Source: JBFKPQ01 sp041628225 (GTDB lineage Bacteria; Actinomycetota; Acidimicrobiia; Spongiisociales; JAENVV01). Taken from it: a stretch of DNA of 37,186 nucleotides. Each line of letters starts with the position of its first letter. The first letter of the stretch is position 1. Positions 24,906 through 32,671 of this stretch are shown piece after piece. The position numbers and the translations under genes are program-made. The stretch spans positions 1 to 37,186 of the forward strand of contig JBFKPQ010000008.1 of NCBI GenBank assembly GCA_041628225.1, written 5' to 3'. Below the pieces are notes generated by a model. It was not told the origin of the DNA and did no database searches. It saw only the letters and a program-made list of their open reading frames with translations.

Positions 24906-27589
24906 GATTGACGTCTCCCTGGTGGCTCATCGCGTTGCCCGCAGCATGGGCGGCCGTCCTGCTCATCGTCCGGCACGGCCGCGCCACGGTCGGCAGACGG
25001 CAACACCGCTGGGCCGTGGCGATTCGGTTGACGGTGGTCACTCTGCTCGGCGTGAGCTTGGCGGGTCCCTTGTGGGTGCGCCCGGTCGATGAGGTGTCGG
25101 TGTTCTTCGTCGTGGATCGGTCGGCATCCATTCCGACCGACGCCCGAGCCGCGCAGGACGCCTATCTGGCGGAGGCGCTCAGTGACACCGGACCGCAGGT
25201 CAGGTCGGGTGTGCTCGTGTTCGGTGCGGACGCACGCGTCGACGTCGCGCTCAGGGCGGGACGAACCACTGCCGGTATCTCCACCGTCGTCGACGACTCC
25301 GCGACCGACCTGGCCTCGGCTCTTCGCGCCACCGGGGCACTCCTTCCCACCGAGGGCTCCCGGCGGGTCGTCGTGCTCACCGACGCGGTTCCCACGACCG
25401 GGGACGCCCGGCTGGCAGCCACCGAACTCGCCGAGGCGGGCGTGGCGGTCGACGTCGTCGTCGTGTCGACCGGGCGGGGCGAGGACACGCTCGTCGAGGG
25501 TGTCGACCTCCCGGCTTCGGTCCGCGAAGGCGACGACGTCACCGCGACCATTCGAGTCCGATCGAATGTCGCCGGCCGCGCCGATCTCGCGGTCACCACG
25601 GCCGCCGGCGAAGTCGTCCGCCTGCCGGTCGACCTGGAGGTCGGGTCGAACACGTTCGACGTGACCATCCCGGGTGGCGATGTCGGGGTGTTGACGGTCG
25701 AAGCGAGGATCGACCGGCCGGGCGATACCCGTCCTGAGAACGATGCCGCACAGGGTCTCACGCGCGTGCTCGGACCGGCGACGGTCGCCATCGTCGAAGG
25801 GAGAGCTGGGGAGGGCCAGCAGCTCGCCGCGGCGTTGCTCGCCGGCGGGATCCGTTCGGACCTTCTCGCACAGGTACCCGATGAGGCTGCACTGCTCTCG
25901 TACGACGCCGTGATCCTCGTCAATGTGCCTGCGCCCGCCGAACCCGTGATCGAAGCCCTGGCGTCCTATGTCGAGGACCTGGGACGCGGACTGCTGGTGA
26001 TCGGCGGCGATCGGTCGTACGGCATGGGCGGCTATGGAGACACGGGCCTGGAGGACCTGCTTCCAGTACGGTCGAATCCCGACGATCTCGTACGGCGTCA
26101 GCCGGTCGCCGAGGTACTCGTCATCGATACGTCGGGGTCGATGGGCGCCTGCCACTGCGGTACAGGGTCCGGCATCGAAGGCGGCGTCAACAAGACCGAC
26201 ATCTCCAGAGCCGGTGCGTACCAGGCGATTCAGGCGCTCGACGACCAAGACTTCGTCGGCGTGGTGACCGTGTCGACCGGTACGGACTGGGTGCTTCCCC
26301 TGGGCCTGAAACCCACCGAGGACGACGCCAGGAAAGCGCTCGGAGGCATGTCGGCCGAAGGCAACACCGAGATCGTCAATGGCCTGCGCGCCGCGCTCGA
26401 CGAGCTGTCCGGTGTGAACGACGCCTTGCGACACATCGTGCTGTTCACGGACGGTTGGGATCCCAACGACAACGGCCTGCTCCCGATCGCTCGAGAGATC
26501 GCCGATGCCGGGATCACACTGTCCGTGCTCGGGACGGGTGAAGGGCCGGGCACGACGCTCCAGCGGATGGCTTCGGTCGGCGGGGGCCGCTACTACCCGG
26601 GGACCGATCTCCAGTCGATCCCGGACATCTTCGTCGAAGAGACGCTGACGGTGGCGCGCAACCTCATCGACGAGGGCGTATTCCAGCCCGTGCTGGCTGC
26701 ACCGAGCCAGATCACGGCATCGCTGGACGCTTCGCCGCCGTTGCTCGGATACGTGCTCACGAACCCGAAAGGAACGGCATCGACACCGTTGCTCATCGGC
26801 CAGAACGATCCTTTGTTGGCGACCTGGCAGCGCGGTCTGGGACGAGCCACGGCGTGGACATCCGACGCGTCGCCCCGGTGGTCGGCGGCGTGGGTCGAGT
26901 GGGATGGCTATGTGGCGTTCTGGGGAGCCGTCGTCCGCGATCTGCTCCCGGCCGGCGTCGACTCCCCACCGGAGATCCGGATGGGCGAAGGCCAGATGTC
27001 GATTCGCTTCGAAGTCGAGGATGCGCCGCTGGATGCGGCCGCAGTGGCGCGTGTCCGGCGACCGAACGGGGAGGTGAGCGTCGTTCCTCTGCAACGGACC
27101 GGCACGTCGACCTTCGTCGGCTCGACGGCGACTCCTGCTCCTGGGGCCTACTGGGTGTCAGTGTCGGTGGAGTCGGCAGGCGCGGTCTTGGCGTCTGGCT
27201 CGGGTGGAGCTGTGTCGGCCTACGAGGAGGAGTTCGCGTTTCGATCGCCCGATCCGACGCTGGCGGCCGATCTGGCGGCGAGCACCCGCGGTCGGGTCGA
27301 TCCGCCCGCCACGGCGGTCTTCGACCCGGCCCCGTCGATCGGAGGAGCCGAGACCCCGCTGTGGCCGGCACTCACCGCCGTGGCACTGGCGTTGTTCTTG
27401 ATCGACGTGGCACTCCGCCGACTCGTGCTGCAGAGCGGGGACGTTGGTGCGTGGAAGGAAGCGGTGACACCGCGGCGTCGTCGGGCGGACCGTCCCGTGT
27501 TCGACCCGGATGCTGGCGAGATGCGGGCACCGGAACCGCCGCCGGAGACCGACACCGTCGGACGGCTGTTACGCCGCAAGAACCGCTGA
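24902..27589 (+). CDS. Large VWA protein with amidotransferase-like region
   Basis: The 895-residue protein starts with two helices (about 6-23 and 40-57). A first VWA-like segment carries VFFVVDRSASIP (67-78). A class-I amidotransferase-like region near 335-393 contains LLVIGGDRSYGMGGYGDTGL with LEDLLPV, a block typical of such VWA proteins. A second VWA domain has VLVIDTSGSM (405-414, Asp409). Directly after that MIDAS comes GACHCGTGSG, an unusual Cys-His-Cys insertion. A final helix at about 820-838 precedes a basic cytosolic tail. The GTG at 24902 overlaps the previous stop (GTGA); an earlier in-frame start lies inside the preceding gene. It is the last gene of the operon and overlaps a small opposing gene by 21 bp. 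Confidence 0.92.
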   Translation: MRLTSPWWLIALPAAWAAVLLIVRHGRATVGRRQHRWAVAIRLTVVTLLGVSLAGPLWVRPVDEVSVFFVVDRSASIPTDARAAQDAYLAEALSDTGPQVRSGVLVFGADARVDVALRAGRTTAGISTVVDDSATDLASALRATGALLPTEGSRRVVVLTDAVPTTGDARLAATELAEAGVAVDVVVVSTGRGEDTLVEGVDLPASVREGDDVTATIRVRSNVAGRADLAVTTAAGEVVRLPVDLEVGSNTFDVTIPGGDVGVLTVEARIDRPGDTRPENDAAQGLTRVLGPATVAIVEGRAGEGQQLAAALLAGGIRSDLLAQVPDEAALLSYDAVILVNVPAPAEPVIEALASYVEDLGRGLLVIGGDRSYGMGGYGDTGLEDLLPVRSNPDDLVRRQPVAEVLVIDTSGSMGACHCGTGSGIEGGVNKTDISRAGAYQAIQALDDQDFVGVVTVSTGTDWVLPLGLKPTEDDARKALGGMSAEGNTEIVNGLRAALDELSGVNDALRHIVLFTDGWDPNDNGLLPIAREIADAGITLSVLGTGEGPGTTLQRMASVGGGRYYPGTDLQSIPDIFVEETLTVARNLIDEGVFQPVLAAPSQITASLDASPPLLGYVLTNPKGTASTPLLIGQNDPLLATWQRGLGRATAWTSDASPRWSAAWVEWDGYVAFWGAVVRDLLPAGVDSPPEIRMGEGQMSIRFEVEDAPLDAAAVARVRRPNGEVSVVPLQRTGTSTFVGSTATPAPGAYWVSVSVESAGAVLASGSGGAVSAYEEEFAFRSPDPTLAADLAASTRGRVDPPATAVFDPAPSIGGAETPLWPALTAVALALFLIDVALRRLVLQSGDVGAWKEAVTPRRRRADRPVFDPDAGEMRAPEPPPETDTVGRLLRRKNR

Positions 27590-27757
27590 ACGCGCTTCGG
27601 GCGTGATCTCGATCTCGCCCGGTGATGTGGCAGGTGCGCACTGGGTGGCGAGTGTGGCGAGCACAACGAGGGTGGCGGCCACCGCGACGACCATCCACAC
27701 GACGGATCGTTTGGGTGGGGTCACTCTGGCGTTGGGTCCGGACAACGGTCGGCTCAT
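27569..27757 (-). CDS. Small single-helix membrane protein
   Basis: The 62-residue product has a basic N-terminus, then one hydrophobic helix (about 18-39: SVVWMVVAVAATLVVLATLA), ending TQC, and a short acidic tail. The cysteine might be a lipid attachment site, though Thr-Gln before it is unusual. GAGG lies 5 nt before the ATG, and CATAAT, a fair -10 box, lies at 27784-27789 on the same strand. The gene overlaps the end of the large VWA gene by 21 bp. It could be a spurious open frame, but the clean helix and the ribosome site favour a real gene. Confidence 0.5.
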   Translation of the reverse strand: MSRPLSGPNARVTPPKRSVVWMVVAVAATLVVLATLATQCAPATSPGEIEITPEARSAVLAA

Positions 27758-27881
27758 GGCTACCTCGGTCGTTGTAGGCGCCGATTATGAACGATCGTGG
27801 CTGTGCTCCTGGGGATTCCGTCCTTTCGACGCGTGACGTTGGTCCCTGGCGGAGCTTCGACCGGTCGGCGAATCTCAAGCC

Positions 27882-28376
27882 ATGAAGCGTTCGGTCTACC
27901 AGCTCGATGTCGTGGATCTGCCCTACCGAGAGGTGGCTGCTGTTCTGTGCGGAGAGCCATCGGCGCTCATCGCTCCCCGTGACCTCGTGGAGGTCCACGC
28001 CGCCAACCGGCTCACCGTTGCTCTGGATGCGCACTTCGCGGCGTTTTGCGTGAGCTGCAGCGCCCTGGTCGAGTTCGGCCCCTACACCGAGATCGACAAC
28101 GCGGTCCAGGCGTGCACACAACAGGTGCGGTGGCAGGCGATCGAACATCCGAAATGGTTCCCGACCTGGAAGGGCGAGTTCGAGGCAGTCCCACGTGACG
28201 ACGGTCGGACGCAACTGGGCTTCGTGGGCGCCTACGTTCCTCCGGCCGGACCGATCGGCGGCCTCGCCGATACGGTCGTGTTGCACCGGGTGGCCGAGGG
28301 AGCCTTGCGAGCGTTTTTCCAGAACGCGCTCAACCAGCTGGCTCTGCGGCAGGGCGACCGGCATAGGTCTCGATGA
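27882..28376 (+). CDS. Hypothetical protein, possible SRPBCC-like fold
   Basis: The 164-residue soluble protein begins MKRSVYQLDVVDLPYREVAA. The middle contains a Cys-rich turn (FCVSCSALVEFGPY), and the C-terminal part has a glycine-proline turn (YVPPAGPIGGLAD) and an amphipathic helix with two aromatic residues (RAFFQNALNQLA). The helix-last layout, with a GGLAD turn before it, is reminiscent of START/SRPBCC proteins, but I would not rely on it. It stands alone on the plus strand; GAATCT lies 6 nt before the ATG as a weak -10 candidate. Its last 47 bp overlap the opposing helicase gene. Confidence 0.7.
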   Translation: MKRSVYQLDVVDLPYREVAAVLCGEPSALIAPRDLVEVHAANRLTVALDAHFAAFCVSCSALVEFGPYTEIDNAVQACTQQVRWQAIEHPKWFPTWKGEFEAVPRDDGRTQLGFVGAYVPPAGPIGGLADTVVLHRVAEGALRAFFQNALNQLALRQGDRHRSR

Positions 28377-31113
28377 TCTCGAGGATGGCCTCGCCGTAGG
28401 TCTCTGATTTGGTCGGGCCGATGCCTGGACACCCGAGGAGTTCCTCTGGTGTGGTCGGACGTCGCGCCGCGATGCCCTCGAGGTGCCGATCCGACAGGAC
28501 GATGTAGGCGGGAACGTTCTGTTCGGCGGCCGTCGCCGACCGCCACGTGCGGAGCAGCTCGAACAGCTCGGGATCGGCCGAGCCGACGGGCTCCGCCAGT
28601 GGTGCGCTGATCGATCCGATCCGGACCCGCTCGCGCCACGGCACGGTGACCCGAGCTCCTTGCACGTCGATCGATGCGCCGTCGGCGCCGAACTCGACGA
28701 CCAGGCCGGTGTGACCGCCCCAGGTCAGGCGATCGCCGATCTGGGGAACCACCCCGCCCGTCGCCGGCTCGGCGGGCTTCACCTTGGCAGGGCGGTCGGC
28801 CGTGCGCGGCGCGGTCCCAGCCGCCTCGGCCAGGAAGCGGGTCGGGCGTGCGGCGTCCGCGATCACCGCGACCGTTTCGATGCCGCGGGTGATGGCCACG
28901 TGGAACACTCGCCGTTCCTCTTCGACGTCGGTGGCCAGCTGGTGCGGCATCGACCCACGATTGGCGCCATAGACGACGACGTGGGGCCATTCGGCGCCCT
29001 TGACCTTGTGAACGGTGGAGAGGATCACGCCATTCGGGTCGCCGTCGTCGGAGAGGATCTTCTCGAGGTAGGCCTCGAACGTGGCCGGCCGAGGATGCAG
29101 ACCGGCCAACTGAGCCAGCGCGTCGAGGTCGTCGAGGTGACCGGAGCGATCGGGTGTCGACCGCGAGCCGTCGAGGAGACCAGCCGCCTGGTCGAGGCCG
29201 ATGCGTCTTCGGATGACATCGACGAGATCGGACATCGTGCCGGCGGCCGCTTCCGTGACGAGCTCGAGGTCGGCGACGAACGACTCGAAGCGTCCCTTCG
29301 TCCGGTCGTCGAGTTGGTCGGCCGCGGCCCACAGCGCGGGCAGCGACCAGCGCGCCTTGCGAGCCAGGATTCCCCGCCCTGCTCTGGTGATGCGCCGCGG
29401 TGGCCTGCTGAGCACCTCTTCGAGGTCGCGCCGGCTCATGATGTCCGGAGCCAGACCGATTCGGAGGTACGCCAGGAAGGCTCTGACCATGGTGCGCTGC
29501 AGGAACTCGATCCCGACGGGAGCGACATGCGGGATGCGACGGTCTGCCAGGACGGCTTGTACGGGCAACAGGCCGTGGTTGACCCGACACAGCACCGCGA
29601 TGTCGGTCGGCCGGGCCCCGGCTTTCAGCCGCGCCTGGACGATGTTGCCGGCTTCGGTGGCCTGCTCGAGCCCGGTGGGTCGGACGATGTCGAAGCTTCC
29701 TGTCCGCCCATCGGACGCCCTGATCCGCTTCTCCACCCTCCGGCGGTTGTAGGACAAGAGCGTGGCGGCCGACGAGACGACGGGCGGTGGACAGCGGTAG
29801 TTGGTTTCGAGGGCATAGTGGGCTGCGCCGGGGAAGAGTGCGTCGAAGTCCACCAGGAAACCCGGATCTGCACCTGCATAGCCGTAGATGACCTGGTCGT
29901 CGTCGCCGACACCGAACACCTGGTAGCCGGGCGCCGACACGAGCCGAAGCAGCAGCAGGTGGGCGGGCGTCAGATCCTGGAACTCGTCGACCAGGAGATG
30001 GCGGCAGCTGCGTTGCACACGCCTTCGAAGGTCCGGATCGACCAGCAGCGCGCGGATGGCCTCGTACACCTGGTCGTCGAAATCGACGATGGCGCTCTCG
30101 ACCAGGTGGCGCCGGTAGTCGGCGTAGACCGTGGTGAACCCTGGGATGTCGTCGCGGCTCTCCTCGACGACGTGCGGTGGTGTGAGCCCACCCCGCACCG
30201 TGGCCAGCGCCTCGAGATAGGCCGCTGTGATGTCGCGGCCTAGCTGGGGCTGTCGTGGGATCAGTGACGAGAGGATGGCGCGCTGGCGCCGCTCGTCGGC
30301 GACGTCGACCTGACCCCGCACGGCGCGGACGATGGCAAAGGCGAGCGAGTGGATCGTCCGAATCGACACAGCCGACGCATCGCTCCGGTCGCGGAGTTCG
30401 GCGGCGGCCTGGGCGTTGTATGCGACGGCTGTCACGAGCTCTGGTTCCACCCATCGGTCGCGAACCAGATGGCGCAGACGGGCCGTCAGGGTCCGCGTCT
30501 TCCCCGATCCGGCGGGGGCGATGACGCGGGCGGGGCCGCCGGAGTGCGCGACCGCGGCGCGTTGATCGTCTGCCAAGCCGTCGGCCGTCGGCTCGGCTCC
30601 GGCGTTGGAGGTGTGGAGCGTGCCCATGTCGATGGATTCACGGTGCACGATCGGATGAGCCAGGCCTGCGACAGGTCCGCGCGGTCCGCCGTCGCACCAC
30701 GCCAGCCGCCCGTCGGGTAGCCGGACATCGGCCTGGTCTGTCGGGGTCGCTCCGAGTCGTTCGGCCTTGCGCCCGTGCCACCAGATCGGTGTTCCCGAAC
30801 GCGCGTCGTAGGTGTTCGCCCAGACGAGATGATGGAGCCGCTCACGCTCGAACTCGAAGGACGGCGGGAGGTCGTGTGGTTCGACGTCGGTCCGTTCGGG
30901 GATGCGCAACGTGTCGTTCGGAACCTCGAGCTCGATGATCACCGGGCTCCGTTCGGCCCAGGCTTCTGCCAGTTGTGCGATGGCCGCCGCCGGCGCCGCC
31001 AGGGTCGCTTCATCGACCCGGACGCGCGCGCTCGCCAGCCACGGTTCCAGTGGGTCCTGGCCGGGCCCAACCACGACTCCTCGACCGAGCTGTGGCGGAC
31101 CGGGATACGTCAT
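28330..31113 (-). CDS. UvrD/Rep-family superfamily 1 DNA helicase with HRDC-like tail
   Basis: The 927-residue protein has the SF1A motifs in order: Q-motif (ADDQRAAVAHS, 181-191), Walker A IAPAGSGKTRT (198-208), Walker B LLVDEFQDLTPAH (373-385), VFGVGDDDQVIYGYAGADP (399-417), ETNYRCP, the VHKVKGAEWPHVVVYG segment, and EERRVFHVAITRG. An Arg/Pro linker follows, then a small beta-barrel-like domain (GDRLTWGGHTGLVVEFG). The C-terminal 75 residues look like an HRDC domain (LSDRHLEGIAARRPTTPEEL, then GIGPTKSETYGEAI). About 175 residues precede the first motif, which is unusual. The likely role is 3'-to-5' unwinding in repair or replication restart. TACCCT lies 6 nt before the ATG. Confidence 0.93.
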   Translation of the reverse strand: MTYPGPPQLGRGVVVGPGQDPLEPWLASARVRVDEATLAAPAAAIAQLAEAWAERSPVIIELEVPNDTLRIPERTDVEPHDLPPSFEFERERLHHLVWANTYDARSGTPIWWHGRKAERLGATPTDQADVRLPDGRLAWCDGGPRGPVAGLAHPIVHRESIDMGTLHTSNAGAEPTADGLADDQRAAVAHSGGPARVIAPAGSGKTRTLTARLRHLVRDRWVEPELVTAVAYNAQAAAELRDRSDASAVSIRTIHSLAFAIVRAVRGQVDVADERRQRAILSSLIPRQPQLGRDITAAYLEALATVRGGLTPPHVVEESRDDIPGFTTVYADYRRHLVESAIVDFDDQVYEAIRALLVDPDLRRRVQRSCRHLLVDEFQDLTPAHLLLLRLVSAPGYQVFGVGDDDQVIYGYAGADPGFLVDFDALFPGAAHYALETNYRCPPPVVSSAATLLSYNRRRVEKRIRASDGRTGSFDIVRPTGLEQATEAGNIVQARLKAGARPTDIAVLCRVNHGLLPVQAVLADRRIPHVAPVGIEFLQRTMVRAFLAYLRIGLAPDIMSRRDLEEVLSRPPRRITRAGRGILARKARWSLPALWAAADQLDDRTKGRFESFVADLELVTEAAAGTMSDLVDVIRRRIGLDQAAGLLDGSRSTPDRSGHLDDLDALAQLAGLHPRPATFEAYLEKILSDDGDPNGVILSTVHKVKGAEWPHVVVYGANRGSMPHQLATDVEEERRVFHVAITRGIETVAVIADAARPTRFLAEAAGTAPRTADRPAKVKPAEPATGGVVPQIGDRLTWGGHTGLVVEFGADGASIDVQGARVTVPWRERVRIGSISAPLAEPVGSADPELFELLRTWRSATAAEQNVPAYIVLSDRHLEGIAARRPTTPEELLGCPGIGPTKSETYGEAILEIIETYAGRPAAEPAG

Positions 31114-31119
31114 GTGGCC

Positions 31120-31125
31120 AGGGTA
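31120..31125 (-). promoter_or_regulatory. -10 element of the helicase gene
   Basis: TACCCT on the minus strand ends 6 nt before the ATG at 31113, within the 34-bp gap after the small membrane protein gene. Confidence 0.55.
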
Positions 31126-31147
31126 GGAGCGGCGTGTGACACGAACG

Positions 31148-31420
31148 TCAGGCCGTCCATCCCAAGAAGATGTCGCCCGCCGACACGACCAACCACCACA
31201 TGATCAATGCGCCGAGGGGAGCGACGGCGACACGAATCAAACGGCGTCTCCACCACGTGGCCGCAGCCGCCAACCACCCGACGGCCGCAAGCCACAATGC
31301 GAAGGTCGCCCACACGGGAGCGACGAGCGGTGTGCCGAGGTACACCAGGAGGGCGGGCGGCCACAGCACCGTCCCGATCACCCGCGCCAGGATCAGCGGC
31401 CAGTCGGTGGTCTCAGACAT
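31148..31420 (-). CDS. Small integral membrane protein
   Basis: The 90-residue protein is almost entirely hydrophobic, with about three helices (roughly 10-27, 32-54 and 62-84). It is rich in Trp, and a basic loop WWRRRLIR (56-63) should lie in the cytosol. I do not recognise the family. It sits between a small Cys-containing gene (8-bp overlap with its start) and the helicase gene 34 bp downstream, all on the minus strand. No own -10 hexamer is seen, in line with coupled translation from the upstream small gene. Confidence 0.72.
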   Translation of the reverse strand: MSETTDWPLILARVIGTVLWPPALLVYLGTPLVAPVWATFALWLAAVGWLAAAATWWRRRLIRVAVAPLGALIMWWLVVSAGDIFLGWTA

Positions 31421-31586
31421 CGATATGCACCGTGCGCAATTCGGCCGGCATCAGTGGGTTCGGACGGTGGTCGTACCGGCGGAGATCGTCGGCTTCGCAC
31501 CCGGAGCACCGTGTCATGATGCCTGATGATCCCGGCGTCCCGGTGAGCGCAGTCGTTCCCGCGCTGGTGCAATCGATGTCACGCAT
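31413..31586 (-). CDS. Small cysteine-containing hypothetical protein
   Basis: The 57-residue product contains TRCSGCEADDLRRYDHRPNP, a CxxC pair, and one earlier Cys. The CxxC followed by charged residues recalls a half zinc ribbon, but only two close cysteines are present. An internal ATG at 31517 would give a 34-residue product. The start at 31586 is supported by TACCGT 6 nt upstream, the same spacing as in other genes here, and by an 8-bp overlap with the following gene. This raises it above a chance open frame, though the length keeps confidence moderate. Confidence 0.5.
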   Translation of the reverse strand: MRDIDCTSAGTTALTGTPGSSGIMTRCSGCEADDLRRYDHRPNPLMPAELRTVHIDV

Positions 31587-31592
31587 GGCCGA

Positions 31593-31598
31593 ACGGTA
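31593..31598 (-). promoter_or_regulatory. -10 element of the small Cys protein gene
   Basis: TACCGT on the minus strand ends 6 nt before the ATG at 31586. Confidence 0.45.
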
Positions 31599-31666
31599 GC
31601 GCGGCAGGGCCAAAGGGCCCTGGCGCACGCGTCGACTGAGTTGGCACACTCGGGCCACGACAACCA

Positions 31667-31762
31667 GCAGCAAAAGCTGCGAAACAGAAGAGCCCAGGTT
31701 CACGTAACGATCCACGAAGCGATCTCGGGAAACTCCCCCTTCTCACGGACCGGGCTCTTCTG
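31667..31762. ncRNA. Candidate structured RNA (nested inverted repeats, strand unknown)
   Basis: A hairpin GCAGC-AAAA-GCTGC (31667-31680) is followed by a long stem. CAGAAGAGCCC (31685-31695) pairs perfectly with GGGCTCTTCTG (31752-31762), and after one bulged A the pairing continues as GGTTC (31697-31701) with GGACC (31747-31751), including one G-U pair on the plus-strand reading. The 45-nt interior holds GATC/GATC (31709-31712 with 31721-31724) and GGGA-AAC-TCCC (31727-31737), a three-way-junction-like layout. This is the longest non-coding stretch in the window (31587-31789). It matches no RNA family that I know. It could instead be a regulatory DNA structure. Confidence 0.4.
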
Positions 31763-31791
31763 ACGAGGTGGCCCCTGAGGGTCACCTCGTC
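31762..31791 (-). terminator. Hairpin at the end of the DUF1992 gene
   Basis: GACGAGGTG (31762-31770) pairs with CACCTCGTC (31783-31791), with a further CCC/GGG inside and a short loop. It begins within the TGA stop of the DUF1992 gene read on the minus strand. There is no clear T run, so it may be a weak terminator, an RNA-stabilising hairpin, or part of the adjacent structured element. Confidence 0.5.
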
Positions 31792-32170
31792 ATGTTCGGC
31801 GTCGTCCAATGCCGAACCGGCGCCAAAGGTCGACGATCTCGTCGAATTCGAACGGCGGAGCCCGCCGGTGTGCCGGCAGTTCGGCATTGAGAGCTTCGAT
31901 TCGTAGGTTCAGATCTCGGACGGCCGACCGGACTCTCGATTCGGACGGGAGGGGCCAGATCTCACCGAGCGCACGGTCGATGTCGTCCAGTTCCTCTCGG
32001 GCGGCCTCGGCCAGTCGTTCACGTTCGACGAACTGCCGGGCCCACCATCCAGGGCCGTAGGGACGGTCGAGACCCGGGATCGGGCGACCGGAGCCAGGAA
32101 GATCGTCGAAATCGCCTCGCTCGGCGGCGCGCCGGATGTGGTCGTCGACGAGCGATTCCAGCCACGACAT
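31790..32170 (-). CDS. DUF1992 protein (DnaJ homologue subfamily C member 28-like domain)
   Basis: The 126-residue cytosolic protein carries the DUF1992 hallmark AERGDFDDLPGSGRPIPGLD (16-35), preceded by a helix beginning MSWLESLVDDHIRRA. A long charged helical region follows (50-110). Eukaryotic DNAJC28 contains the same domain after its J domain; here no J domain is present, and the molecular role in bacteria is not established. The ATG at 32170 has TAGACT 6 nt upstream; the first three bases of that box are also the stop codon of the neighbouring DUF6174 gene. Confidence 0.9.
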   Translation of the reverse strand: MSWLESLVDDHIRRAAERGDFDDLPGSGRPIPGLDRPYGPGWWARQFVERERLAEAAREELDDIDRALGEIWPLPSESRVRSAVRDLNLRIEALNAELPAHRRAPPFEFDEIVDLWRRFGIGRRRT

Positions 32171-32176
32171 GCTTTC

Positions 32177-32182
32177 AGTCTA
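32177..32182 (-). promoter_or_regulatory. -10 element of the DUF1992 gene, overlapping an upstream stop codon
   Basis: TAGACT on the minus strand ends 6 nt before the ATG at 32170. Its TAG (32180-32182) is the stop codon of the DUF6174 lipoprotein gene. Confidence 0.55.
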
Positions 32183-32671
32183 CGGGGCCAGAAACTCGAT
32201 CAGGTCGACCGTGTAGGTATCGGCCGGAGAGCCGACGACCACGCGGGCCGGGTATCCGTAGGTCGGGTCGTAGTCGACGGTCACACCACCATCCGACCCG
32301 AGCGTATGCGCGATCAGGTCGAAGAGATCGTCGATCGACACGCCCAATGCCCAGCCGGGCACCGCGCCATCGGACTCGACGGCGGTGACCAGCCCCCGCT
32401 CGACCGTCGTCGTGTACGTACCCGCCTCGGCAACGCACGTGCAGACACGGGTCCAGGTCATCCGGTACGTCGATGCCCCGGCCGTCGACCAACGGTTGCG
32501 ATACTGCTGCAATTCGGCGAGTTCGGCCGGCAGCGTCGTCGACGGCGTTGGGCCCGAGGTGACGGTGGAAGGCGCGGCTGCCGGCGGCGTGGTCGTTGTG
32601 GTCGTGCTGGTGGCCGGTGTGGTCCCGACGCACGCGACGACCAACAGCAGAGCCCAGGCGGCTGGTCTCAC
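32180..32671 (-). CDS. DUF6174 lipoprotein
   Basis: The 163-residue product starts VRPAAWALLLVVACVG, a signal segment with lipobox VVAC. A Thr/Pro/Ser linker follows (about 18-45), then a domain with YRMTWTRVCTCVAEAGTYTT, the paired-Cys (C-T-C) pattern of DUF6174, and a C-terminal part ending DTYTVDLIEFLAP. It is probably anchored on the outer face of the membrane; DUF6174 has no known function. The GTG at 32671 overlaps the stop of the SLH-CapA gene (GTGA), so the two are translationally coupled and probably share surface location. Confidence 0.85.
   Translation of the reverse strand: MRPAAWALLLVVACVGTTPATSTTTTTTPPAAAPSTVTSGPTPSTTLPAELAELQQYRNRWSTAGASTYRMTWTRVCTCVAEAGTYTTTVERGLVTAVESDGAVPGWALGVSIDDLFDLIAHTLGSDGGVTVDYDPTYGYPARVVVGSPADTYTVDLIEFLAP

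Noticed and set aside
24650..27094. An 814-codon open frame antisense to the large VWA gene
   Set aside because: It is one of several long antisense frames caused by strong G/C at third positions. The protein is His/Arg/Gly-rich with no domain, while the sense frame has clear VWA motifs.
28232..30454. A 740-codon frame on the minus strand overlapping the helicase
   Set aside because: It reads the helicase gene in a shifted frame and gives an Arg/Pro-rich product without motifs.
31503..31599. A short plus-strand peptide frame beginning ATGATG near 31517
   Set aside because: It encodes only 27 residues, has no ribosome site or -10 box, and lies opposite the better-supported Cys protein gene.
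31696..31720. A tRNA T-arm-like segment (GGTTC...GATCC)
   Set aside because: The loop length is wrong and no acceptor stem, D-arm or anticodon arm surrounds it.
31685..31791. 6C RNA motif, T-box or known riboswitch
   Set aside because: The loops lack the runs of six or more C typical of 6C RNA, and I could not find conserved cores of T-box, cobalamin, SAM, TPP, FMN or c-di-GMP elements on either strand.
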